Part shown: positions 1-5,691 of the stretch, one piece after another
Layout: each line of letters begins with the position of its first letter
Position numbering within the stretch: position 1 is the stretch's first letter
Assembly (NCBI GenBank): GCA_902789835.1
Contig: CADAPN010000085.1
Span: 1-7,885 of the forward strand
DNA from: Oscillospiraceae bacterium
GTDB taxonomy: Bacteria > Bacillota_A > Clostridia > Oscillospirales > Oscillospiraceae
Length of the DNA stretch: 7,885 nucleotides
Direction: 5' to 3'
Translations under genes and position numbers: made by a program
Notes under the pieces: model-generated
Told to the model about the DNA's origin: nothing
What the model saw: the letters and a program-made list of their open reading frames with translations, nothing else
Databases searched by the model: none

Positions 1-26
1 TCAAGAAAATGATCCCTTACAAATAA
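1..26 (+). CDS. rpmI: Ribosomal protein bL35, C-terminal end only (partial)
   Basis: The window opens inside a reading frame whose last codons read KKMIPYK followed by TAA at 24-26. This matches the usual basic C-terminal tail of ribosomal protein L35 (…KK/R-M/L-x-PY-x). The rplT start lies 29 bases further on, as expected for the conserved infC-rpmI-rplT operon. Only seven full codons are visible, so the identification rests on the tail motif plus the position next to rplT. Confidence 0.8.
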
Positions 27-55
27 GGGCAGACGGATAACAGGAGGATAGAACG

Positions 56-412
56 ATGGCAAGAGTTAAAGGCGCAATGATGACCCGCAAGCACAGAAAC
101 AAGATTCTGGGCCTGGCAAAGGGATACTGGGGCAACAAGTCCCGCCACTATAAGATGGCAAACGAGCAGATGATGAAGTCCGGCCGCTATGCTTATATCG
201 GCCGCAAGCAGAAAAAGCGCGACTTCCGTCAGCTCTGGATCACCCGCATCAGCGCGGGCTGCAAGATGAACGGCATGAATTACTCCACCTTCATGCACGG
301 CCTGAAGCTGGCCGGTGTTGAGATGAACCGCAAGATGCTCTCCGAGACTGCGATTCACGACCCTGCCGCCTTCACCGCACTCTGCGACATGGCCAAGAAG
401 GCCATTGCCTGA
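56..412 (+). CDS. rplT: 50S ribosomal protein bL20
   Basis: This is a complete 118-residue protein, the normal length for L20. L20 binds 23S rRNA early in assembly of the large subunit. The N-terminal part is the typical basic extension: MARVKG at the start, then [16 protein letters not shown] and the stretch around [21 protein letters not shown], which is near-diagnostic for the family. The C-terminal globular part (about 60-118) contains the [12 protein letters not shown] segment. The start is fixed by an AGGAGG ribosome binding site (42-47) with an 8-base spacer. It follows rpmI closely and is the last gene of its operon, since a strong hairpin terminator follows at 446-494. In other bacteria L20 represses its own operon from a leader upstream of infC, which would be outside this window. 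Nothing unusual is seen. Confidence 0.98.
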   Translation: MARVKGAMMTRKHRNKILGLAKGYWGNKSRHYKMANEQMMKSGRYAYIGRKQKKRDFRQLWITRISAGCKMNGMNYSTFMHGLKLAGVEMNRKMLSETAIHDPAAFTALCDMAKKAIA

Positions 413-445
413 TCATCGGATGAACAGGCTTCCCGTTCCCGCGGG

Positions 446-494
446 AAAAAGCAAGAACGCTTCGGCTTATACTGCCGGAGCGTTCTTGCTTTTT
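446..494 (+). terminator. Strong terminator after rplT
   Basis: An almost perfect inverted repeat has arms at 446-466 and 474-494 (21 pairs, one of them a G-U wobble) and a 7-base loop. The left arm begins with five A and the right arm ends with five T, so the U-tract is built into the stem and the structure is symmetric enough to work in both directions. It closes the ribosomal protein operon and isolates the small gene downstream. A smaller palindrome, TTCCCGCGGGAA (435-446), abuts it. Confidence 0.9.
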
Positions 495-522
495 CAGTGT
501 GACACTTGTGTGACGGTTCGCG

Positions 523-531
523 TGCTACAAT
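523..531 (+). promoter_or_regulatory. Extended -10 promoter of the LysM peptide gene
   Basis: TGCTACAAT contains TG-n followed by TACAAT (526-531), a good extended -10 element that lies 52 bases before the start codon. No convincing -35 box is present at 16-18 bases upstream (the hexamer at 503-508 is CACTTG), which is common for extended -10 promoters. The site lies after the rplT terminator, so the small gene is probably transcribed on its own. Inferred from sequence only. Confidence 0.5.
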
Positions 532-583
532 GACCCTGTAAGCAAAAGAAACCCACCTGTACAAAGAAAAGGAGCGTACAAAA

Positions 584-829
584 ATGTCTGAAATCATCAA
601 TGAAAAAGATCTGGGCCAGGTCAGCGGCGGCTGGCAGTATGCAAACGGCGTGTATGTCGACTACGGCAACTATATCATTTATACCGTGGCCCCCGGTGAT
701 GTCCTGAGCGGCATCGGCCAGCGCTTTGCGGTGCCCTATCAGCAGATTGCCCAGTGGAACAACATCAAGAATCCGGATGTTATCAGCATCGGCCAGAAGC
801 TGACGATCTATACCTCAGTCAAGAGATAA
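584..829 (+). CDS. Small exported protein: double-glycine leader fused to one LysM domain
   Basis: The 81-residue product starts with MSEIINEKDLGQVSGG, a good match to bacteriocin-type double-glycine leaders: hydrophobic residues at -12 (I), -7 (L) and -4 (V), acidic at -8 (D) and GG at -2/-1. Such leaders are normally removed by the C39 peptidase domain of a dedicated ABC exporter. After cleavage about 65 residues remain: a short aromatic segment (17-31, rich in Y, W, N, G) and one LysM domain (about 32-76) with YTVAPGDVLSGIGQRF, an IAQWNNIKNPDVISIGQ core and a final KLTIY strand. LysM domains bind N-acetylglucosamine polymers such as peptidoglycan. The start is supported by AAAAGGAG at 567-574. 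No exporter or immunity gene is in the window. There are no cysteines and no Sec signal peptide. Function is unknown: cell-wall binding peptide, antimicrobial or signal are all possible. The ORF and domain calls are firm; the export route is inference. Confidence 0.9.
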   Translation: MSEIINEKDLGQVSGGWQYANGVYVDYGNYIIYTVAPGDVLSGIGQRFAVPYQQIAQWNNIKNPDVISIGQKLTIYTSVKR

Positions 830-840
830 ATGAACGGACA

Positions 841-872
841 GGAAACGCCCCGCCTTTCGGCGGGGCGTTTCC
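841..872 (+). terminator. Hairpin terminator of the LysM peptide gene
   Basis: A perfect 14-bp stem (841-854 with 859-872) has a TTTC loop and lies 11 bases after the stop codon. The core is very G+C rich, but the following sequence (GTTATG) has no real T-run, so it may terminate less efficiently than the related hairpin at 944-969. It is one half of a 97-bp direct repeat. Confidence 0.7.
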
Positions 873-875
873 GTT

Positions 876-926
876 ATGAACTGCATCGGCCAGAAGCTGA
901 CGGCCACCCCTGCGGTCAGAGGATAA
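876..926 (+). pseudogene. Remnant of a second LysM peptide gene (3' end only)
   Basis: In the frame matching the intact gene, this stretch reads IGQKLT followed by ATPAVRG and a TAA stop, against IGQKLT followed by IYTSVKR and stop in the intact gene. The upstream two thirds of the gene, including leader and ribosome binding site, are missing. An in-frame ATG at 876 would give a 16-residue peptide, but it has no ribosome binding site and overlaps the end of the previous hairpin region, so translation is unlikely. Best read as the scar of a deleted tandem paralogue, or as a local duplication that later diverged. Confidence 0.65.
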
Positions 927-943
927 GAGACCGGCATGAAGCA

Positions 944-969
944 GCCCCGCCTTTCGGCGGGGCGTTTTT
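944..969 (+). terminator. Second rho-independent terminator, at the convergent gene boundary
   Basis: An 8-bp G+C stem (944-951 with 956-963) has a TTTC loop and is followed by G and five T (965-969), a textbook intrinsic terminator on the + strand. It ends 9 bases before the stop codon of the converging UPF0210 gene, so it probably prevents read-through from the left into that gene's antisense strand. On the - strand no T-run follows the hairpin. Confidence 0.85.
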
Positions 970-978
970 ATGTTTCTC

Positions 979-2334
979 TCAGTTCCTCAACGAGTGCAGC
1001 GGGGCGGGGATTCTGCCGCCGCGGGAGACAAACTCCGCCGCGCTCTCGCCGTGTACCGGCATGACGGGCGCACTGCCCAGCAGACCGCCGAAATCCACCC
1101 GGTCGCCGACCTTCTTCCCGATGGCGGGAATCAGGCGAACGGCGGTGGTTTTGTTGTTGATCATGCCGATGGCGGCTTCGTCGGCAATGATGGCGGCGAG
1201 GGTTTCCGCCGTCGTGTCCCCGGGCACCGCGATCATGTCGAGGCCCACGGAGCAGACACAGGTCATGGCCTCCAGCTTGTCGATGGTCAGGGCGCCTTCG
1301 CCGGCCGCGCGGATCATTCCGGCGTCCTCGGAGACGGGAATGAACGCGCCCGAGAGACCGCCCACGTGGGAGCTTGCCATGACGCCGCCTTTCTTGACCG
1401 CGTCGTTGAGCAGCGCAAGCGCCGCCGTGGTCCCGTGGGTGCCGCAGCGTTCCAGACCGATGAGCTCCAGAATCTCGGCCACGCTGTCGCCGATGGCCGG
1501 GGTGGGAGCCAGAGACAGATCCACCACGCCAAAGGGAACACCCAGACGCCGGGAGGCCTCCTGGGCTACCAGCTGTCCCATGCGGGTGATTTTAAAGGCG
1601 GTGCGCTTGATGGTCTCGGCCACCACGTCGATACGCTCGCCCTTGCAGGCTTTCAGGGCTTCGGCCACGACACCCGGGCCGGAGACACCGACGTTAATGA
1701 CGCATTCCGGCTCCCCGACGCCGTGGAAGGCACCCGCCATGAAGGGATTGTCCTCCACCGCGTTGCAGAAGATCACGAGCTTGGCACAGCCCATATCGCT
1801 TTTTTCCGCAGTCTGACGGATGATCTGGCCGCAGAGCAGCACGGCGTCCATGTTGATGCCGGCTTTGGTGGACCCCACGTTCACACTGGAGCAGACAAGA
1901 TTGGTCTCGGCAAGGGAGTTCGGAATCGAGCAGACCAGTCTCCGGTCGCTTTCGGTGAAGCCCTTCTGGGCCAAGGCGGAAAAACCGCCGATGAAATTGA
2001 TCCCGACCGCCGTTGCCGCCCGGTCCATCGCCAGGGCGATGGGGCTGTAGTCCTGCTCGGTGCAGGACGCGGCGACAAGGGAAATCGGTGTCACCGACAC
2101 GCGCTTGTTCACGATGGGGATGCCGTATTCCCGCTCGATCGTCTCACATTCCGGCACCAGGCGCTCGGCACAGCGGCAGATCTTGTCATACACCTTCCCG
2201 GCGCAGCGGGCCGTCGTGTCGGATGCGCAGTCCAGAAGACTGATGCCCATGGTTACGGTGCGCACGTCCAGGTGCTGCTGGTCGATCATCCGGATCGTCT
2301 GCAGAATCTCGCTGCTGTTCATCAGGTAACTCAT
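979..2334 (-). CDS. PFL-like family protein, UPF0210 (DUF711)
   Basis: The 451-residue product is full length for UPF0210, a family whose fold is related to pyruvate formate-lyase-type proteins (known from a pneumococcal member, SP0239) but whose reaction is undefined. Family-typical blocks are [16 protein letters not shown] (71-86), [12 protein letters not shown] (114-125), VCSSVN (147-152), [18 protein letters not shown] (191-208), [14 protein letters not shown] (298-311), [13 protein letters not shown] (325-337) and SRGGRIPAP (437-445). No glycyl-radical signature of the RVSGY type is visible, so a radical mechanism should not be assumed. The start overlaps the stop of the ACT gene (ATGA), indicating translational coupling; Met5 is an alternative start closer to the usual N-terminus. 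No clear ribosome binding site precedes either. The pairing with an ACT protein is conserved in Firmicutes and suggests that the ACT protein acts as a small-molecule sensing partner. It is soluble, with no signal peptide. Confidence 0.95.
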   Translation of the reverse strand: MSYLMNSSEILQTIRMIDQQHLDVRTVTMGISLLDCASDTTARCAGKVYDKICRCAERLVPECETIEREYGIPIVNKRVSVTPISLVAASCTEQDYSPIALAMDRAATAVGINFIGGFSALAQKGFTESDRRLVCSIPNSLAETNLVCSSVNVGSTKAGINMDAVLLCGQIIRQTAEKSDMGCAKLVIFCNAVEDNPFMAGAFHGVGEPECVINVGVSGPGVVAEALKACKGERIDVVAETIKRTAFKITRMGQLVAQEASRRLGVPFGVVDLSLAPTPAIGDSVAEILELIGLERCGTHGTTAALALLNDAVKKGGVMASSHVGGLSGAFIPVSEDAGMIRAAGEGALTIDKLEAMTCVCSVGLDMIAVPGDTTAETLAAIIADEAAIGMINNKTTAVRLIPAIGKKVGDRVDFGGLLGSAPVMPVHGESAAEFVSRGGRIPAPLHSLRN

Positions 2335-2603
2335 ATCCGGTGCATCGCCTCAAAGATTTCTTCCCGCTGGATGTGGATGTCCAGGGCGCGTTTCTCGCCC
2401 TGCTCCTTCAGCCAGTCTGAAAGCTCGTGAAACGGCAGGGGACAGGCCTCCAGATCCACCAGCATGATCATCGCGAAATACTCCTGCATCAGCGTCTGGC
2501 TGATGTCGAGGATGTTGATGTCCCGGTCGGCAAGCAGCGCCGTCACATAGGCGGTGATGCCGCGCGCATCCTTGGCGAACACACTTACGATGGCTTTTTT
2601 CAC
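2331..2603 (-). CDS. ACT domain protein, UPF0237
   Basis: A 90-residue single-domain protein that is essentially one ACT fold. It begins [19 protein letters not shown] (2-20), the beta-strand plus D-x-x-G-I turn where ACT domains commonly bind ligands, then the [21 protein letters not shown] strand-turn-strand region (25-45) typical of UPF0237 and related GcvR-type regulators. The rest is amphipathic helix and a last strand. The start codon is GTG (2603-2601), preceded by a G-run (2610-2614) that can act as a weak ribosome binding site at a 6-base spacer. It overlaps the UPF0210 gene by 4 nt and almost certainly forms one translational unit with it. Role unknown; binding of an amino acid or other small metabolite is a family-based inference. 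A heptamer repeat lies directly upstream. Confidence 0.93.
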   Translation of the reverse strand: MKKAIVSVFAKDARGITAYVTALLADRDINILDISQTLMQEYFAMIMLVDLEACPLPFHELSDWLKEQGEKRALDIHIQREEIFEAMHRI

Positions 2604-2619
2604 GTCGTACCCCCAGAAT

Positions 2620-2654
2620 TCAATGTGAAATGTTAAATGATAAATGTTAAATGA
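2620..2654 (-). repeat. Heptamer repeat array upstream of the ACT gene
   Basis: There are five adjacent degenerate 7-base units. Read in the sense of the ACT gene, the first three are TCATTTA, ACATTTA and TCATTTA, the fourth is ACATTTC and the last is ACATTGA. The array is strikingly A+T rich in G+C-rich surroundings and ends 5 bases before the G-rich ribosome binding site. A sister array in the same orientation relative to its gene sits before secA at 7395-7429. Confidence 0.8.
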
Positions 2655-2664
2655 AAGAATCCGT

Positions 2665-4257
2665 TTATTCGTGGATCAGGTCCATATACTCGTCATAGGT
2701 GCAGAGGCGGTCGATGATGCTTCCGTCTTCCTTAATCTCGATGATGCGGTTGGCGACGGTCTGGGTCAGCTGATGGTCGTGACAGGAGAAGATCACGTTG
2801 TACTTGAAGGCCTCCAGGCCATTGTTCAGCGCGGCGATGCTCTCCAGGTCCAGATGGTTGGTCGGCTGGTCCAGTACGAGGAAGTTGGCCCCCGAAAGCA
2901 TCATCCGGCTCAGCATGCATCGGACCTTCTCGCCGCCGGAGAGAACCTTTGCCGGCTTGTACACATCGTCCCCCGAGAAAAGCATCCGGCCCAGGAAGGT
3001 CCGGAGATAGCTCTCCCGCTTGTCCTCGGAGAACTGGCGCATCCATTCGATCAGATCCTCATCAAAGCTGTCAAAGAAGGCGTTGTGATCCTTCGGAAAA
3101 TAGGCCGGCTGGATGCTGGCGCCCCATTTGACCGTGCCGCTGTCGGGCTCTTCCAGGCCCATCAGGATCTGAAACAGCATCGTCACGGCAAGCTCGTTCC
3201 GGCCAATGACGGCGATCTTGTCCTCCTTGCCCACGATGAAGCTGACCTTGTCCAGAAGCTTTACTCCGTCGACGCTCTTGGAAAGCTCCGTCACAAACAG
3301 CCGGTCCTTGCCGGGCTCGCGGTCCGCCTTGAACCCGACCCAGGGGTAGCGCCGCCCGGAGGCGGGGAGCTCTTCCACGGTAATCTTGTCCAGAAGCTTT
3401 CGCCGGCTGGTGGCCTGACGCGACTTGCTGCGGTTGGCCGAGAAGCGTGCGATAAAGGTCTGCAGCTCCTGAATCTTCTGCTCGGCCCGCTTGTTCTGGT
3501 CCCGGATCAGCTTTTGAATCAGCTGGCTTGATTCGTACCAGAAATCGTAGTTGCCGACATACATCTTGATCTTGCCGTAGTCGATATCGACAATGTGGGT
3601 GCAGACGTTGTTGAGGAAGTAGCGGTCGTGGCTCACCACCAGCACCGTCCCTTCATAGTCCATCAGGAAGTCCTCCAGCCAGACCACGCTCTGCAGGTCC
3701 AGGTTGTTGGTCGGCTCGTCCAGAAGAATGACGTCCGGATGACCGAAAAGCGCCTGGGCCAGAAGGACCTTGACCTTCAGCCGGGGATCGATTTCGCTCA
3801 TCAGCTGTCCATGCAGTTCCACCGGCACACCCAGACCCTGCAGGATCCGGCCGGCATCGCTCTCGGCTTCCCAGCCGCCCAGCTCGGCAAACTCCTCCTC
3901 CAGCTCGGCGGCGCGGATGCCGTCCTCGTCGGAGAAGTCCTCTTTTTCATAGATGGCGTCCTTTTCCTTGCCGCAGTCATAGAGGCGCTGGTTTCCCATG
4001 ATGACGGTGTCCAGCACGACGCAATTGTCATAGAGGCTCTGGTTCTGCTTCAGGACGGACATGCGCTTTTTGGGCGCAAGCACCACCGAACCGCTTGTCG
4101 GCTCCAGCTCGCCGGAGAGAATCTTGATAAAGGTGGATTTCCCGGCGCCGTTGGCACCGATGATGCCGTAGCAGTTGCCTGCGGTGAACTGAAGATCCAC
4201 CCGGCTGAACAGCACCGAAGGGCCAAACTGCATGCTGAGGTCATTTACGCTTAGCAT
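2665..4257 (-). CDS. ABC-F family ATPase, YbiT type, with a degenerate second ATP site
   Basis: The 530-residue soluble protein has two ABC ATPase domains and no membrane domain. Length and sequence resemble E. coli YbiT. ABC-F proteins bind the ribosomal E site and act on stalled or slow ribosomes. Domain 1 (about 1-235) has Walker A GANGAGKST (34-42), Walker B ILLDEP (E181) and H210, but its signature is MSEIDP (153-158), not LSGGE, as in YbiT. The linker (about 240-292), with FSANRSKSRQATSRRKLLDKI-like basic helices, is the tRNA-contacting segment. Domain 2 has a proper LSGGEK (439-444), yet its Walker A is GRNELAVTM (352-360; V358 replaces lysine) and its Walker B has Q464 instead of the catalytic glutamate; H493 is kept. 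The start has an AGAGGAGAG ribosome binding site (4261-4269). Antibiotic resistance is not implied. The type call is firm, the subfamily likely. Confidence 0.95.
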   Translation of the reverse strand: MLSVNDLSMQFGPSVLFSRVDLQFTAGNCYGIIGANGAGKSTFIKILSGELEPTSGSVVLAPKKRMSVLKQNQSLYDNCVVLDTVIMGNQRLYDCGKEKDAIYEKEDFSDEDGIRAAELEEEFAELGGWEAESDAGRILQGLGVPVELHGQLMSEIDPRLKVKVLLAQALFGHPDVILLDEPTNNLDLQSVVWLEDFLMDYEGTVLVVSHDRYFLNNVCTHIVDIDYGKIKMYVGNYDFWYESSQLIQKLIRDQNKRAEQKIQELQTFIARFSANRSKSRQATSRRKLLDKITVEELPASGRRYPWVGFKADREPGKDRLFVTELSKSVDGVKLLDKVSFIVGKEDKIAVIGRNELAVTMLFQILMGLEEPDSGTVKWGASIQPAYFPKDHNAFFDSFDEDLIEWMRQFSEDKRESYLRTFLGRMLFSGDDVYKPAKVLSGGEKVRCMLSRMMLSGANFLVLDQPTNHLDLESIAALNNGLEAFKYNVIFSCHDHQLTQTVANRIIEIKEDGSIIDRLCTYDEYMDLIHE

Positions 4258-4293
4258 CGAACTCTCCTCTTAAATATATACTCTTTACCGAAA

Positions 4294-4309
4294 TATCTTG
4301 CTATCTTGC
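4294..4309. repeat. Perfect tandem 8-bp duplication in the ABC-F leader
   Basis: TATCTTGC occurs twice head to tail (4294-4301 and 4302-4309) between the ABC-F ribosome binding site and the upstream hairpin. It may be a slippage product. No function can be read from it. Confidence 0.6.
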
Positions 4310-4311
4310 TC

Positions 4312-4344
4312 GTATATCTCCCCGCCGGAGGCGGGGAGATATAC
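4312..4344 (-). terminator. Hairpin between esterase and ABC-F genes (possible terminator or attenuator)
   Basis: A perfect inverted repeat (4312-4326 with 4330-4344; 15 pairs, 3-base loop) lies 24 bases downstream of the esterase stop and about 55 bases upstream of the ABC-F start. The core is CCCCGCC/GGCGGGG with an A+T outer stem. No T-run follows on either strand, so it is not a textbook rho-independent terminator. It could partially terminate the DUF1846-esterase message or protect an RNA end. Confidence 0.5.
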
Positions 4345-4368
4345 ATTTAAGCAATACAGTTGCGCATT

Positions 4369-5691
4369 TCACATTGACTGAAACATGACCTGCATGGCAT
4401 TGTAGAGGCAGGTATACCAGACCTTCCACTCATGCCCGCCGTCGACGTCCACACGCCAGGCGTTCTCACCCTCGACAAAGCGGGAATCTTTTTCCACGAA
4501 GTGCTCAAAGCCGATCTTGGTATAATTCTGCTGCCAGTCGTTCAGGGAACCGGCGCCGGTAAACAGGCAGTCCACCGGAAGCGAGGCGAATTCATCGGAC
4601 TGAATCGCGCTGACGGTCTTCCAGGGCTCACCGTTGCCGGAGAAGGCACAGTAGCTTCCAAAGAGATCGAAATCCTGACGCATGCCGCCTTCATAAACAA
4701 AGAGGGCACCGTTTGAAAGCCCGCCGAGACCGAAGTGGCTTCTGGCCGCCTGAAGGCTGGCTTCGCTTCCGTCTTTGGCATAGGTGCTGTAGTGCTCGAC
4801 AATATAGGGGAGGATGGTTTTGCGAAGTTCATCCTGCATCTGAACGATCCCGGCAGTCAGACCCTGAACGAACTTGGTCTCGGTGACGGGGGTCACGACG
4901 ATGCAGGGCTCGGCTAGGCCCTTTTCAAAGATGTTGTCCAGAATCACCCTGCCGCACATGGCGTGCCCGTCGCTTTCGTGGGTTTCCACCAGCCAGTCGT
5001 CCTCATTGTCGCCCTGACCGTGGATCAGAACCAGAACGTTGTACGGTTTGCTCTCGTCATAGCCGTAGGGGAGATAGACGTTCATCCGCTTGTGATAGGA
5101 GATCTGTTCATAGGCGGCAAAGGCCTCGGTGTCATATTCCACCGCGGTGACGGTACCGCCGTGTTCCGCCTCCTGATAGAACTCATCCGGCAGCCAGTCC
5201 GTCAGAAACTCCGGCTTCGCGCCGCAGACGGAGCAGACCCCCTTGACAAAGCTGTGGATATGGACGCCCGGCGCCGGGGTCGTTGCAGGGGTTTCCGGGG
5301 CCGAAAGAACTTCCGCGCTGTCCGCTGCGGTCTCCGGTTCCGCGCTGGGCTCGGCACCCTCCACGATCAGAAGACTGCCCTCATCGGCAGGCTCAGATTC
5401 CGGGGCCGCGGAGGGAAGCGCTTCCGCCGTCGCCTGAGGCTCGGGAGAACTAAGCTCCACCTGGGCATTTTCGGCGGGCTTCAGCTTTGCGGGGAGACGG
5501 ATGAGAAAGAAGCCCACGATCCCGATAAAGATAAGGATGCAGATGAGCCAGAGCGGCGCGTTGGAGGACTTGGCCTGACCGGCGCTGTGGCTGCCGGCAT
5601 TGCGGCGTACAGCCCGATCGTGCGTATCCATGTCGATGTCTTCGTGCTTGATGTGACCTGATTTGTTGTCGTTTTGCATGTTGTTTCTCAC
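4369..5691 (-). CDS. Membrane-anchored alpha/beta-hydrolase, esterase D/CE1-like, with an H-x-H...C-x-x-C motif
   Basis: The 440-residue protein has a short polar cytoplasmic N-terminus (1-44), one transmembrane helix (about 45-66, WLICILIFIGIVGFFLI) and a long Ala/Pro/Glu-rich spacer (71-143). A small HIHSFVKGVCSVCG motif (144-157) follows, then an alpha/beta-hydrolase domain (about 195-440). The hydrolase shows an oxyanion-type LIHGQGD (222-228), nucleophile elbow GLSNG (S326), a likely acid at D385 and the catalytic histidine in DGGHEW (H420). This matches esterases of the esterase D/feruloyl and acetyl-xylan esterase (CE1) kind. It should act outside the cell, tethered to the membrane; substrate unknown. 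The start is GTG overlapping the DUF1846 stop (GTGA); ATG at codon 5 is an alternative, and neither has a clear ribosome binding site, suggesting coupling. The H/C cluster could bind a metal. A transferase or inactive relative is possible, but the triad looks complete. Confidence 0.88.
   Translation of the reverse strand: MRNNMQNDNKSGHIKHEDIDMDTHDRAVRRNAGSHSAGQAKSSNAPLWLICILIFIGIVGFFLIRLPAKLKPAENAQVELSSPEPQATAEALPSAAPESEPADEGSLLIVEGAEPSAEPETAADSAEVLSAPETPATTPAPGVHIHSFVKGVCSVCGAKPEFLTDWLPDEFYQEAEHGGTVTAVEYDTEAFAAYEQISYHKRMNVYLPYGYDESKPYNVLVLIHGQGDNEDDWLVETHESDGHAMCGRVILDNIFEKGLAEPCIVVTPVTETKFVQGLTAGIVQMQDELRKTILPYIVEHYSTYAKDGSEASLQAARSHFGLGGLSNGALFVYEGGMRQDFDLFGSYCAFSGNGEPWKTVSAIQSDEFASLPVDCLFTGAGSLNDWQQNYTKIGFEHFVEKDSRFVEGENAWRVDVDGGHEWKVWYTCLYNAMQVMFQSM

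Larger units (their letters stand above)
786..967 (+). repeat. 97-bp imperfect tandem repeat: 3' end of LysM gene plus terminator
   Basis: Bases 786-870 and 883-967 line up without any gap at a constant offset of 97. The first 20 bases (786-805 and 883-902) and the last 24 bases (847-870 and 944-967) are identical. The 41 bases between them match at only 19 positions, although the stop codon TAA sits in the same place (827-829 and 924-926). Each unit therefore holds a LysM C-terminus, a stop codon and a hairpin. Confidence 0.85.

Noticed and set aside
632..673. YANGV near the start of the mature LysM peptide, reminiscent of the YGNGV box of pediocin-like bacteriocins
   Set aside because: The glycine is replaced, there are no cysteines for the required disulfide, and the rest of the mature peptide is a LysM domain. 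Treated as coincidence.
830..1816. Open frame of 328 codons starting right after the LysM gene stop
   Set aside because: It runs through two hairpin terminators and then antisense through UPF0210. The composition is Ser/Pro/Arg/Thr-rich without motifs and the start has no ribosome binding site.
979..2334. UPF0210 protein as a glycyl radical enzyme
   Set aside because: The family is related in fold to PFL-type proteins, but no RVxGY-type glycyl radical motif or adjacent active-site cysteine pair is visible, and no radical-SAM activase gene is nearby.
970..2430. Long open frame on the + strand (486 codons), opposite the UPF0210 gene
   Set aside because: Its translation is rich in His, Gly, Asp and Arg with no family resemblance, and it is the antisense shadow of a clearly recognisable UPF0210 protein plus part of the ACT gene. 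Long antisense frames are common in G+C-rich genes.
2620..2654. CRISPR array
   Set aside because: The repeats are 7 bases long without spacers, and no cas genes are present.
2644..4254. Two + strand open frames (2644-3531 and 3595-4254) opposite the ABC-F gene
   Set aside because: Both are antisense shadows of the ABC-F coding sequence; the His/Val/Asp/Gln-rich translations match nothing recognisable.
2665..4257. Antibiotic resistance ABC-F gene
   Set aside because: Length, linker motif and sequence fit the housekeeping YbiT-type group rather than the Vga/Lsa/Msr-type resistance proteins, and the context is chromosomal with no mobile elements.
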